64,000 nt of DNA from Plasmodium malariae (Eukaryota > Apicomplexa > Aconoidasida > Haemosporida > Plasmodiidae), in contig NC_041782.1 in the NCBI RefSeq assembly GCF_900090045.1, forward strand, positions 831,001 through 895,000, read 5' to 3'. Position numbers and translations under genes: made by a program. Below, one piece after another: positions 23,684-33,730 of this stretch (its first letter is position 1; each line of letters opens with the position of its first letter). A model generated the notes under the pieces. It saw only the letters and a list, made by a program, of their open reading frames with translations, made no database searches and was not told the DNA's origin.

Positions 23684-23935
23684 TTGTTTAATATTATAGG
23701 TGCGATGCAAAAAAAAAAAATTTTATCTTTTTTTACATTAAGCGAATATTGTTACATAAACGAATGTATATATATATTTATATATACTAATATGTATTTA
23801 TTAATATGTACTATATATATGGGCATTTCTGTACCGTTTATATATTTAGGCTATTTACGAGTTCTCCCATATTTACCTATTCACGTAATTATATTCATTT
23901 GCTTATATAATAAAAAAATTCGCAAAAATCTTTAA
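23684..23935 (+). CDS. Candidate small two-span membrane protein
   Basis: An 83-residue frame, or 76 residues if started at MQKKKILSFFTL (23705). It has two hydrophobic segments separated by a short loop, with a Pro-containing second helix (LPYLPIHVIIFICLYNKK) and a basic C-terminus (KKIRKNL). The hairpin layout, size and basic end resemble the PIG-Y/DPM2 class of tiny ER subunits in GPI-anchor synthesis, but this is only a layout similarity. Part of the loop is TATA-like and could be chance. The frame is followed by about 470 bp without coding, then the BET1-like gene. An acceptor-like ATTATAG just before 23700 leaves room for an upstream exon. Confidence 0.4.
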   Translation: MFNIIGAMQKKKILSFFTLSEYCYINECIYIFIYTNMYLLICTIYMGISVPFIYLGYLRVLPYLPIHVIIFICLYNKKIRKNL

Positions 23936-24054
23936 ACCTTTTAGTTAAAACTCGCCCATTGGCAAATATGCTTTAAACGTTGGTTCGCAGAATTTAGAAT
24001 TTTTATCTACTTGGCAAATTAAAAAAAGAGAAAAACGAAGGATAAATATATACA

Positions 24055-24122
24055 TTAACATTAACATTAACATTAACATTAACATTAACATTAACATTAA
24101 TATTAACATTAATATTAACATA
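24055..24122. repeat. (ACATTA)n hexanucleotide repeat
   Basis: About eleven aacatt/atatta hexamers between the small membrane ORF and the SNARE gene. Confidence 0.8.
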
Positions 24123-24405
24123 GAAATATATATAGATATATGCATAACTATGTACATAAACATATACCTAAACATATACATAAGCACAAACTTAAATATA
24201 AACATAAAAAGAATTATTCAAAACTTAAGAAAATTTCAAGTGCTTTTTCTTAAGCTGTTATTTTTAAACATAACGAAAGTATAAATTACACGCTTTGTTA
24301 TAAAAAAGTTAAGAAAGGCTTTTTTTTTTTTTTTTTCTTTGTATAATTCTCAGCTTTACCGTTAATAACAATACAATATAATGGTTTTTTAAATATTTAT
24401 ATAAT

Positions 24406-25254
24406 ATGGATTTTAATTCGAGAAAAAAAAAAAAGAAAAAAGATGATGATATATACAATGAAAATATAAATATATATTTGGAAGAAAATGACAATTATAT
24501 ACTTGATTTGGAAAAAAAGGTTCAAACCCTAAAACTGGTAAGACAGTTTTTAATGACAATAAGGAAAGTCATATATACATATAAATTTCATTACACAAGC
24601 ATAGCATACTTTTACATGTTACATAGTTATAGATTTATTCTCGTTTTTATGTATATAAATTTATGGGTGTGTATATTAATAAATACTTATATATGTACTT
24701 TCATATATATACACTTATATATATGTATGCATGAACAACTATCCAACCGCAACTTATAAAAATTATTTTTCCATTTAATTAAAAAAATTACGCAGATAGG
24801 TTCCAACCTAAGAGAGGAAGTTAGGACTTCCAATTCTCTTCTAGACAATTTAGTAAAAATAAAAAGGCGTACATAAATTATAAATATATATACACATGTG
24901 TAGATATATACATATGTTCATATAGCTCTTTTAATATTTTATTATTTCCCATTTTAACACAAGCTCCACTAATTTCCCTCTTTTGTGTTTCACTCCAGTC
25001 CGATCGCATGGAAAGCGTAAATAAAAAATTAACAGGAGTATATAGGAGAGTCAAAAATATTTTAAGAACAAAGGTAAAAGAAGCAGCAAATAAGCAACAA
25101 AAACCAATTCAAGCCAATTAAATAAAAACTTATTTAATTTATCATATTTCTTTTTATTTATTTTTTATAGGGAAATAAATACTTGTTTTACCTTATATTG
25201 TTCTTTCTTTTTTTGCTGTTTTTTATGAACTATTTATACCGAAAAAATAAATGA
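24406..25254 (+). CDS. BET1/SFT1-like Qc-SNARE
   Basis: Exons 24406-24537, 24796-24852, 24999-25073 and 25171-25254 join in phase to 115 residues. Layout is that of a BET1-type SNARE. A short basic N-terminus (RKKKKKK) leads to a helical region (LEKKVQTLKLIGSNLREEV) and a SNARE core with heptads (SLLDNLSDRMESVNKKL, GVYRRVKNIL). A single C-terminal membrane anchor follows (YLFYLILFFLFLLFFMNYLY) with a few basic residues after it. IGSNLREEV closely follows the BET1 pattern IG.EVR. Such proteins drive ER-Golgi or intra-Golgi vesicle fusion from the Golgi membrane. BET1 and SFT1 cannot be told apart here. Donors are GTAAGA and GTAAAA; acceptors are CAG or TAG. Confidence 0.85.
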
Positions 25255-26455
25255 AACACACAAGCAAGCAGACAATATAGATACAGTACATACGTAAATA
25301 CATAAATAAATATATACAGCTGCCTATGAAAGTTGTGAAAAGGTCATACGGATGGCACTGCAAAAGTGCATGCGTGTATAATTTTTTAAAAATGCCCTAT
25401 TTTCAGGGAGGCCTTGAAATAATAAGCTTAAAATAATTTGTTCAACTCTTATTGTATTTATTTATTTTTTTTTAAGTTCATTTAATCATGCTTATAAATA
25501 TTCTTGTGTTGTATGTATATATGTTTTCTTCTAGATTGGATTACTTTATTGATTATTACACATTTACAATTTTCTTTTACTTTCTTTTTTCGCATTCTTT
25601 CTTCGCATTCTTTCTTCGCATTCTTTTTTCGCATTCTTTCTTCGCATTCTTTCTTCGCATTCTATCTTCGCATTCTTTTTTCGCATTCTTTTTTCGCATT
25701 CTTTTTTCGCATTCTTTCTTCATATTCTTTCTTCGCATTCTTTTTTCGCATTCTTTTTTCGCATTCTTTTTTTTTTTTTTTTTTGTAAACATCAATTGTT
25801 TTAACAAGCAAAAAAATAAAATCAGCAATGAGAAAAAAAAAGAAAAAAAGAAAATAAAAACATATAGAACAAAGCAAAGCGAAACGAAGCAAGAGTAAGG
25901 CAAGAAAAAAAAATGTATATATCCAAAATTCTAAATTATGAAAATCGCTAATTTTAAAAGGTTACATGATCAAATGTGTGAATTATAACGTAGCAAGTTG
26001 ATCATAAAATATTCTTTAATTATTATTAAAAAAATATTTTATCATTAAATTTCTCTTATAGCTTTTATATGATAATAATAAAAATTAATAAGTAAATGTG
26101 AAGAAAATATTCTACTACTATTAGTATCTCTTTTTAATGACTGCCAAAAAAAAATTTTCCCAATGGAACTTTATTATTTATTATTTTTTGTATTTCCTGC
26201 CTTTATTTTTCCTTAAAAATTTAATCAAAGTAAAATGCTGATAAGAAAACGCACAAATATATGAACAGACTAATATTTTGTGGGATATCTTGGTAATATA
26301 TCAAATATTAGGAAAAACATTTATGTTTTTAGTTCCATTCAAACCATGTAAATATCAAGTATGAGTGTATAACTACATATATATGCACTCGAATGGATAT
26401 AATATCTACATATGCCCCAAGACATTCTGGATATATATTATATACAGTACATATA

Positions 26456-26500
<45 letters not shown>

Positions 26501-26546
26501 AAACACATACAGATTATAGGAAGAAAAAAAAAAAGGGGGCAGAAAG
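25255..26546. other. Intergenic with 13-bp pyrimidine minisatellite
   Basis: Downstream of the SNARE gene and upstream of ARV1. It holds the 13-bp repeat (listed separately) and a (TA)n tract at about 26457-26497 just before the ARV1 leader. No coding signal is seen. Confidence 0.6.
25588..25785. repeat. 13-bp minisatellite cgcattctttctt
   Basis: About fifteen units of cgcattctttctt or cgcattctttttt. Because 13 is not a multiple of three, all frames stay open through it and produce false Phe/Ser or Lys/Glu/Arg-rich ORFs on both strands. Confidence 0.85.
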
Positions 26547-28388
26547 ATGATTTGCATAAAATGCGGCAGGTGCAATTCTAGCCTTTACACTGTATATAAC
26601 AAAACAAACATAAAATTGAATGAATGTAATCGATGTAATGAGATATGTGATGAGTATATGGAGAAAAATACCTTTTTAATTTTTATGAATATATTATTTT
26701 TGAAGCCAGAAATATATAGACATATAGTTTTCAACAGGTTAAAATATCATGACAGATTTATACACGTATTTTTTTTAAAAATGATTTTTTTATTTATAAT
26801 AATAAATGTTTATTTACATCCTAATTTTGAAAGTGATCATGTAGAGAAAAATGTTCTATCAGACATATTTTTTATGAATAACAATTTTGAATATACTAGG
26901 GAAAATGACTCTCCAAGTTATAATTGTTCCTCTTACACGTTATTTATGTATAAATATGATGAAAAATATAAATTATATGGTTTATATAACATATCTAATA
27001 ATTCAAACATAAGCAATTTAGTTAATATACACAAAGACAAATTCTTAACCTGCATTTTTAATAACAAATTAAGTCATCGCAATGTTTGTATTGTTAATAG
27101 AAACTATAAACACTCATATGACTATGACAAGCATCTTATAGATATATTTCTACACAATAATTCACAGAATATCAATAAATATAAGGATACAAAAAAGTTA
27201 AGTCTTAACATTGATCAAGAAGGGAAAAGAAAAAAAAAAAAAAAAAAGAAAAAAAAAGAGAGTGACAATGATAAAAATGAGAATAGTCCTAACAGTGAGA
27301 CATACCATAACAGGGACAAAAACGAGAACGTTCCAAACAGTAATAATTGCAAAAACTATGAGAACGAGGAGGACAAAAATAGTAGAGGGATCAGGTCAAA
27401 CATAGCAAAGTATACAAGAAAAGCTATTTCATATTTAACAAGCAAATTAAAATACGAATCTATATTTAAGCTAAGAAGAAACAACTTGCTATTAAAGAAT
27501 GATCTAATAACACTAAAAAATTCTGATGAGTACAACAGTCTATATCAAATAATAAATGTTCTCATATATTACAACATTCACGAATACAAAATAGTTCTTG
27601 AAACAAAAGAAAAAGAAACATTTAATGTTAACTATGTTATGAAAATTATATCTAATATATTTTTTTATGATAAATCGTTAAAAAAAAAAAATTATATAAA
27701 AAGTGATTCAAATATACATTTAATAAATAAAAACTCCAATGATTTTTGTTATGATAAAAGTAAAGAGTCCACCTTTGATAATGTATGTCATGATTATGAC
27801 TACATAGGTAATAATTCCCACGGATTAAAAGGCTTATGTAAAAATTTAATAAGAAAAATAAACAGCATATTCAATAAAAATGCAGAAGAAATAACAAAAA
27901 AACAAAATAAAAGTACAAAAAATATTAAAATTAAACAAATAAGCATGTATTCTAAGCTTTTGTTTTCAGATTTAGACAATGAAAAATTCATTTTAAAAAT
28001 CTGTAATTCGTCATTTTCTCTCAAAAATTTAAAGTCCGTTACTATTAACTATATTACTTATTTTTTATTACTATGTATTTTCACGCACCTTCTTAAGTTA
28101 TACCAGCAAAGAAAGTACAATGTTAATATAACGATGGTAAAATACAATTATCTTTTTATGCTTTTTGTATTAAGTAACTATCCCTTGGTAATATATTTTA
28201 TTTTACAAGTCTTTAATTACAATTATATAAATATTTATTTAAAAATTTACACAATCATTTGCAATACAATAGCATATCACATATTCATATCTAGCGACAA
28301 CAATTATGTATGTTATTCTATCTTTTCTGTACTTACAAGCTATTTACTCAAAAACATTCTCATGATTAAAGTAAATGCATATATTTAG
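26547..28388 (+). CDS. ARV1: ARV1 homologue (ER sterol/GPI homeostasis) with large insert
   Basis: A single exon of 613 residues. The N-terminus is the Arv1 homology domain: a zinc ribbon with Cys3/Cys6 and Cys27/Cys30, then EICDEYMEKNTFLIFMNILF and LKPEIYRHIVFNRL, which match the Arv1 signature (..D.YIE.D..LI.ID..L.K...YRH.L.N). A membrane helix follows (about 75-91). Further membrane segments lie near the C-terminus (about 500-610), including ITYFLLLCIFTHLLKLY and YLFMLFVLSNYPLVIYFILQ. Between them sits an insert of about 400 residues, Asn/Lys/Asp-rich with a poly-Lys run (about residue 227), absent from fungal and animal Arv1, which are 200-350 residues long. Arv1 acts in the ER in sterol distribution and GPI-anchor precursor flipping or delivery. 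GPI anchoring of surface proteins matters greatly in this parasite. Confidence 0.87.
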   Translation: MICIKCGRCNSSLYTVYNKTNIKLNECNRCNEICDEYMEKNTFLIFMNILFLKPEIYRHIVFNRLKYHDRFIHVFFLKMIFLFIIINVYLHPNFESDHVEKNVLSDIFFMNNNFEYTRENDSPSYNCSSYTLFMYKYDEKYKLYGLYNISNNSNISNLVNIHKDKFLTCIFNNKLSHRNVCIVNRNYKHSYDYDKHLIDIFLHNNSQNINKYKDTKKLSLNIDQEGKRKKKKKKKKKESDNDKNENSPNSETYHNRDKNENVPNSNNCKNYENEEDKNSRGIRSNIAKYTRKAISYLTSKLKYESIFKLRRNNLLLKNDLITLKNSDEYNSLYQIINVLIYYNIHEYKIVLETKEKETFNVNYVMKIISNIFFYDKSLKKKNYIKSDSNIHLINKNSNDFCYDKSKESTFDNVCHDYDYIGNNSHGLKGLCKNLIRKINSIFNKNAEEITKKQNKSTKNIKIKQISMYSKLLFSDLDNEKFILKICNSSFSLKNLKSVTINYITYFLLLCIFTHLLKLYQQRKYNVNITMVKYNYLFMLFVLSNYPLVIYFILQVFNYNYINIYLKIYTIICNTIAYHIFISSDNNYVCYSIFSVLTSYLLKNILMIKVNAYI

Positions 28389-28647
28389 ATTAACAACAGA
28401 GTTATGAGTTGCCACGCATATGATCTTTTTGTAATGGATATGTTCACAAATTGTAACTTCAAGCAGAGATGTAACCGTAAACGCAATATGGTATACAAGC
28501 TTTTTAAATAAAGAAAATTATAAAAAATTTGTAAATGTGAAAAACGAATTACGCTTGTGCGCATGCATGTATTCTCACCCATTTATAGATTTTTTATTTG
28601 GTTACATTTCACAATGTTATCCGTAATTTATTTTTCAAGTAAAAATG

Positions 28648-28680
<33 letters not shown>

Positions 28681-29524
28681 TCTCATTCTCGACAAAATGG
28701 TGATATATTATTATATTTTGAATATCCCTCCTCATTTTGTCTTATTTCATTTTTTATTTTATTTTTTTGTAAAATTTGTACAACCTTCAAATCTTTTTTT
28801 GTGTTTAATCATTTAAAAAGAGATAATAAAATGTGTGTGTAAAGTAAAAATGAACAGTTAAATGTGCACATTCCTACAATTAAAAATTGTTATTTTCTTT
28901 GTTTATAAAAAAGGAAAATAATAAAATAAAATAAAATAAAACTGCGTAATATAATAAAATAGAGTAATATAATAAAATAGAGTAATATAATAAAATAGAG
29001 TAATATAATAAAATAGAGTAATATAATAAAATAGAGTAATATAATAAAATAGGTAATATAATAAAATAGGGTAATATAATAAAATAGAGTATTATAATAA
29101 AATAGAGTAATAAAATAAAATAATATAATAAAATAACATAATAAAATAAAATAACATAATAAAATAACATAATAAAATAATATAATAAAATAATATAATA
29201 AAATAATATAATAATATAATAAAATAATATAATAAAATAAAAATTACTTTTTTTCCCAAAAAGTATTGTTCATTTTAACATGACCACCACGTAAAGAAAA
29301 AAAAAAAAAAAGCTCAAAAGGATAGCCTTTTCTGAGTCTTAAAAAAATGCAAAGTGTAAAAAGTATTACTTGATATAAAGTAATTGTAAAAAAAAAAAAA
29401 AAAAAAAAAAGGATTCCACATAAATATACTAAACGTAGGGAAATTTTGAAATGAAGCTCAAAAGACCATTCATCAAAAATACCTTACAAATACGTGCACA
29501 TGTGTATATCCCTGCAAATATATA
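28389..29524. other. Intergenic between ARV1 and proteasome beta5 (convergent)
   Basis: It contains a 29-T run near 28651, the gagtaatataataaaata repeat (listed separately) and A runs. No protein-like frame is seen. Confidence 0.6.
28938..29230. repeat. 18-bp A/T minisatellite gagtaatataataaaata
   Basis: About eight units of gagtaatataataaaata grade into shorter aataaaataacat and ataataaaata units. Confidence 0.8.
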
Positions 29525-30343
29525 TTACATAACATATTGATCGTTTTGCGCCGGATTTGAATATTGATAATGTAAATCGTATACATCTTGTCCTTCAATA
29601 ATTTTATCATATCCATTTTTATGAATATAATACACTCTTACTTTTCCTCCTGATCCTCCATCTCTAAATGTTGCATGATAAATTGCATTTTTGGCTAGCT
29701 CAACAGCTTGGTCCAAATTTATATTATAATCATACGATGAGTCTAAAATAGAATATGCATACGTACTACCACTACCACAACTAAATAAATGTCCTTCCAC
29801 CTTTTTTCCTTCATCGTCAATATAAAACATATTAAAACCTGTGTGATCATAGCCACTTAAAATTATACCGCAACATAAACCATATCCTTTATATTGATAC
29901 AATATATTACTTAATATAGTGCTAGCTGCTCTTACTGAAATTTTTTCATTATTTCTTAACTCATATATCTTTATTATTTTCCCTAAGTATTTTTCCCAAT
30001 AAAGACAATCTGCTGCTCCTCCTGCCATTGTTCCCAATATATTTTTATTTATTTCAATAATTTTTTCTACATTTTGCGAAGAAATAAAGGAACCCATTGA
30101 GGCTCTTGAATCTACAGCAACTATTATCCCATCTTTAAACTTAAAAGCTAATGTTGTTGTACCTTTGTGAAAATCAAACAATTTACTTGTTTCTCTTTTT
30201 GTTTTTGCATCTTTTATAAAATTCCTTGGCACACTTACTGGAGCTACGGCAAATTCTAATTCATCTCTATTTAATTTTTCTTCTTCTATATCATTTATCA
30301 AGTTATCAATTTCGTTCATAAAACTTTCATCACTTTCCATCAT
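29525..30343 (-). CDS. Proteasome subunit beta type-5
   Basis: A single exon of 272 residues. The chymotrypsin-like catalytic subunit of the 20S proteasome. A 61-residue propeptide ends HKG, and autocatalytic cleavage leaves Thr62 as the mature Thr1 (TTTLAFKFKDG). Counting from Thr1, the catalytic set is intact: Asp17 (in AVDSRAS), Lys33 (VEKIIEIN), and the S1-pocket residues Ala20, Met45, Ala49, Ala50 and Cys52 (GTMAGGAADC). Met45 is typical of beta5 and underlies its preference for large hydrophobic residues and its sensitivity to bortezomib- and carfilzomib-type inhibitors. The C-terminal half keeps the GSGSTYAYSILD and RDGGSGG motifs. The start is at MMESDES, and the second Met could equally be used. 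I recall this subunit in the same neighbourhood in P. falciparum. Confidence 0.96.
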   Translation of the reverse strand: MMESDESFMNEIDNLINDIEEEKLNRDELEFAVAPVSVPRNFIKDAKTKRETSKLFDFHKGTTTLAFKFKDGIIVAVDSRASMGSFISSQNVEKIIEINKNILGTMAGGAADCLYWEKYLGKIIKIYELRNNEKISVRAASTILSNILYQYKGYGLCCGIILSGYDHTGFNMFYIDDEGKKVEGHLFSCGSGSTYAYSILDSSYDYNINLDQAVELAKNAIYHATFRDGGSGGKVRVYYIHKNGYDKIIEGQDVYDLHYQYSNPAQNDQYVM

Positions 30344-31575
30344 TTCTATTTCTCTTTATATATTTATTAATGGATATTTTATTATAGTTTTAACATCGAT
30401 AATTTCAATTTTTTTTTTTTTAATAATTGACCTCCCTCTACCTATTAGCTGAAAGAGTTATAAAAATGCACAAATTTAATTTTTATTTATTTATTTTTTT
30501 TTATTAAAATTTACATGTTTTGTGATACATAAATATATATTTCTTTTTTTATTAAAATTTACATACAACTAGAGATGCACATATACATATATTTAACTAT
30601 TTTTTTTTTTTTAATGTATGGTATAGCATATATTATCCATTGGTTATGAAATTATAACTTCGTTATAAAATAGTATTCTTGTTTATATTTGAGTAATAAA
30701 TAAATGCGTAAAAAAATTTCCTAATAAAAATTAAGAGCAATATGGTATACATAAATACTAAACATTTAAAACATTATGATGTTTTTCATTTTTTTTTGTT
30801 ATATAAACAGGGCACTCTCAGTATTATGTTATGGGATTTAAAACATATATATGTGCATATATATATATACGTGCACGTACTCAATATATTGATGTTTGCA
30901 TATTGATTATATTTTTGTATTTACAGCTCTCATGAGTCATGTAGTTCAAGAAAAAGATAGTACTAAATGAAACAAGTATTTAATGAAATTGTAAGTTTGA
31001 AAAAAATAATGTGCAACGAAAAAATTAGCTAATATATATTTATTTTTTAGTAAAGTTTACTATGACAACTATATAATAAAAGCGTATAATAGGCCTAAAA
31101 CTAAATACATATATATGAATATGTGTGTACATTTATTTAGAGCTTTTTTTTTTTTTTTTTTTCCTGTTCAATTATATAACATGTGAAAAATATCAAGACG
31201 CATCATACATGTAAAATAGAATTGACACACATAATTTTTATATCGAAAAATAAGCTTTTTAATAACATGTATATCTTTCTGTTTTCTTATTAAGTTATGA
31301 TTCATCCCACATTTTTATTTTTTCTTTTATTATTACCCTTAATATAGTAGCATAACATAGGGAGCATTACAGAACTAGATACATCATTAATTAATTTTTA
31401 TTCCGTATTCTCATAAAAAAATAAGTTTTATCAAGTTTCACAAAAACGTATCTTTTTTACAGTACGATACTTTTTTGTTTTTTCGTTATACATATATATA
31501 TATGGGTATTTTCATTCAACTAATTCAGTAGTTTTGCTAATTGAGGCATAAGAAAATGTAATATTAGTAGAATTT

Positions 31576-31636
<61 letters not shown>

Positions 31637-32672
31637 TTATTTATTTATTATAATAAAACTTACCATTAAAGGGGTTATTTTAGAATCATATAAGGAATAT
31701 AAGTGCACAACATTTATATATGTGCATATACATATACATATTCATATGTATAAATATGTCTATGTTAAAAAGATAGTTCTTGGTATTCACTTAAATTTTT
31801 TTGTATTGTTCAATTAAGACAACTTCAATTTCTTTTAAGGACTGGAAAATTATACTATAACATATGTACTAATTTAGTAGTATTCAAAAAGGAAAACTCT
31901 TTGACCATTTCCTAGTTTTATTAATTCATTTAAGGTAAATTAATTATATGTTTTTTAGAATAATGTAATAACAGAAGTGTACACATATATATATAAAGTT
32001 TATTAAATCCCGTTAAGTTAAAATGATTCAACAATAATAATAACTTTAGTTAAGTAATGCTTTATGGCTAATTTTGCAATTTTAAAACATTAAAAAAAAA
32101 GAAAAAATCTGCTGATCCTTTTTTATTTTTTTCGTTTTAGTTAGTTTCACATGAAATTATTTATATTTTATTTCACTATGAATAAAATGTATTCATAAGA
32201 AAATAAAAAGGATTATAATATCAACAGTTTAAAAAAAAAAAAAAAGAAGATATAATGTTTGCAAATTTTTTTGATAAAATAAAAAAAATAATGTAAGAAT
32301 AAGGTTCATTCATGAAATAGCAACCAAGTAAAGAAAAAAATTAACTTTCCGTGTCCATGCACTAATTATACACATGGGAAAATATGGGTTAACTAATTTT
32401 ACATTTAATTTTACTTCGTTTATAATTTACACTTTTAAACTTGTTTTTGTCCGTACTTTCGTTTTTGTCCTTACTTTCGTTTTTGTCCTTACTTTCGTAT
32501 TTTTCTTTACTTTCGTTTTTGTTTTTTCCTGTTTTTTTTTTTTTTTTTCTTTAGAGTTGTATAAAAAATGAGTATAATTATACATATGAATAAAATGGTT
32601 ATTAAAAGGATTATATTACATTTGAATATGCTTTTTCCCTTTTCCCCTTTTCCCCTTTTCCCCTTTTCCCCT

Positions 32673-32707
<35 letters not shown>

Positions 32708-32730
32708 TGTCATTCATAGTGATAAACTAG
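30344..32730. other. 2.4-kb stretch without a firm gene
   Basis: Upstream of proteasome beta5 and downstream of the four-span protein (both minus). It holds T runs, a long (TA)n tract (31579-31632), ttcgtttttgtccttactttcg repeats (32458-32520) and a ttttcccc repeat with a 30-T run (32632-32705). One short exon-like end at 30928-30965 (MSHVVQEKDSTK then stop, after TTTACAG) has no partner exon that I can find. Confidence 0.5.
31579..31632. repeat. (TA)n microsatellite
   Basis: About 27 uninterrupted TA dinucleotides followed by a few ttta units. Confidence 0.85.
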
Positions 32731-33246
32731 CTATGCGTTGTAATCATTGTGTTTCATTGCATCTTCCTTCTCCTTTTTTTTTTTTTCTTTTTGCATGTCA
32801 TTTTCTATCTCCATATAGTTTTTGAATTCCCATCCTGTTCCCCCTGCTTTAAAAACTTTGCATATAGACAAATATAAATTAAGGAAAAACGCTTCTCCAA
32901 CTAGCAAGGCAAATATAATAAATATTATAAAAACTTTGCTTTGTATACTTATTTCAGTAACAGCAAATAAAGCAATAATAAGAAATACTAGAGCCACAAC
33001 ATAAAAACACACATTAATGGCTGTAAAAATTGCAACAATATAAAATATAATAAAATTTTTAAGTATCAGACCAAGAACAATCAAACATCCTAATAATCCA
33101 CTTGAAACAACAGTCCACACTTTATAATTTTGTTCCGACGTGAATATACATGCTAAACAAGCTATAAAATGAAATATGGCAGCTGCTGTGCATCCCCCTG
33201 CTAATGGGAAACAGCAACATTTAGACAACTTTCCCCATACTGCCAT
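32731..33246 (-). CDS. Conserved four-span membrane protein
   Basis: A single exon of 171 residues, not recognised beyond its layout. The N-terminus MAVWGKLSKCCCFPLAGGC has a Cys cluster (possible palmitoylation) at the start of the first hydrophobic helix (AAAIFHFIACLACIF). Three more spans follow (about 45-65, 68-95 and 100-125), with a short basic/acidic cytosolic tail (KEKKKKEKED) containing a low-complexity Lys/Glu run. This tetraspan arrangement with both ends cytosolic is like MARVEL- or LAPTM-type proteins. The start is supported by conserved-looking N-terminal residues right after an AT-rich leader. Apicomplexan pellicle or secretory membrane is likely, but location is inference. Confidence 0.8.
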   Translation of the reverse strand: MAVWGKLSKCCCFPLAGGCTAAAIFHFIACLACIFTSEQNYKVWTVVSSGLLGCLIVLGLILKNFIIFYIVAIFTAINVCFYVVALVFLIIALFAVTEISIQSKVFIIFIIFALLVGEAFFLNLYLSICKVFKAGGTGWEFKNYMEIENDMQKEKKKKEKEDAMKHNDYNA

Positions 33247-33447
33247 TTTGATATAATTTTGGTTAAAAATATAAATTTTATTTTTTTCAGTTCCACAGTT
33301 AATTGTACGGAAATAATTACTCTTCGTTTTGTTTGTTGTTTGCTCCTTTGTTTTATTACTTTTTTTGTTTCTTGTTTTTATTCCTTTTTTTTTGGTCTTT
33401 TTTTCTGTTTGTTTATCTATTTGTCTGTTTATGAATTATATATTATA

Positions 33448-33532
33448 TTCTTCAAATTCTTCAAATTTTTCAAATTCTTCAAATTTTTCAAATTCTTCAA
33501 ATTTTTCAAATTCTTCAAATTTTTCAAAGATA
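33448..33532. repeat. 18-bp repeat aattcttcaaatttttca
   Basis: Five near-perfect units. The repeat lies between two minus-strand genes, roughly 200 bp downstream of the HPR-like gene's stop and 200 bp upstream of the four-span gene's start. Confidence 0.8.
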
Positions 33533-33666
33533 ATATTTAAAAAAAATTGTAAATGTAACAAAAAAAAAAAAAAGAAAAAAAAAAAAAAAATTAAACATGT
33601 ACAAACCAGGCTGAATTGTGCAAAAACCAATAAGAGGTAAAACAAGGTAGCTTTTTTTTTTCTTTT

Positions 33667-33706
<40 letters not shown>

Positions 33707-33730
33707 ATTGTCATGCATATATTTTTTAAT

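Noticed and set aside
25488..25903. Phe/Ser-rich and Lys/Glu/Arg-rich frames of 94-136 residues
   Set aside because: Generated by the 13-bp minisatellite, open on both strands simultaneously.
28880..29170. 96-residue Ile/Leu/Tyr-rich minus-strand frame resembling a membrane protein
   Set aside because: It is the translation of the gagtaatataataaaata minisatellite (ILLYYS repeats), with no start or end context.
30928..30965. Exon-like end MSHVVQEKDSTK after TTTACAG upstream of proteasome beta5
   Set aside because: No upstream exon with a start and matching phase could be found; only 12 residues, so chance is likely.
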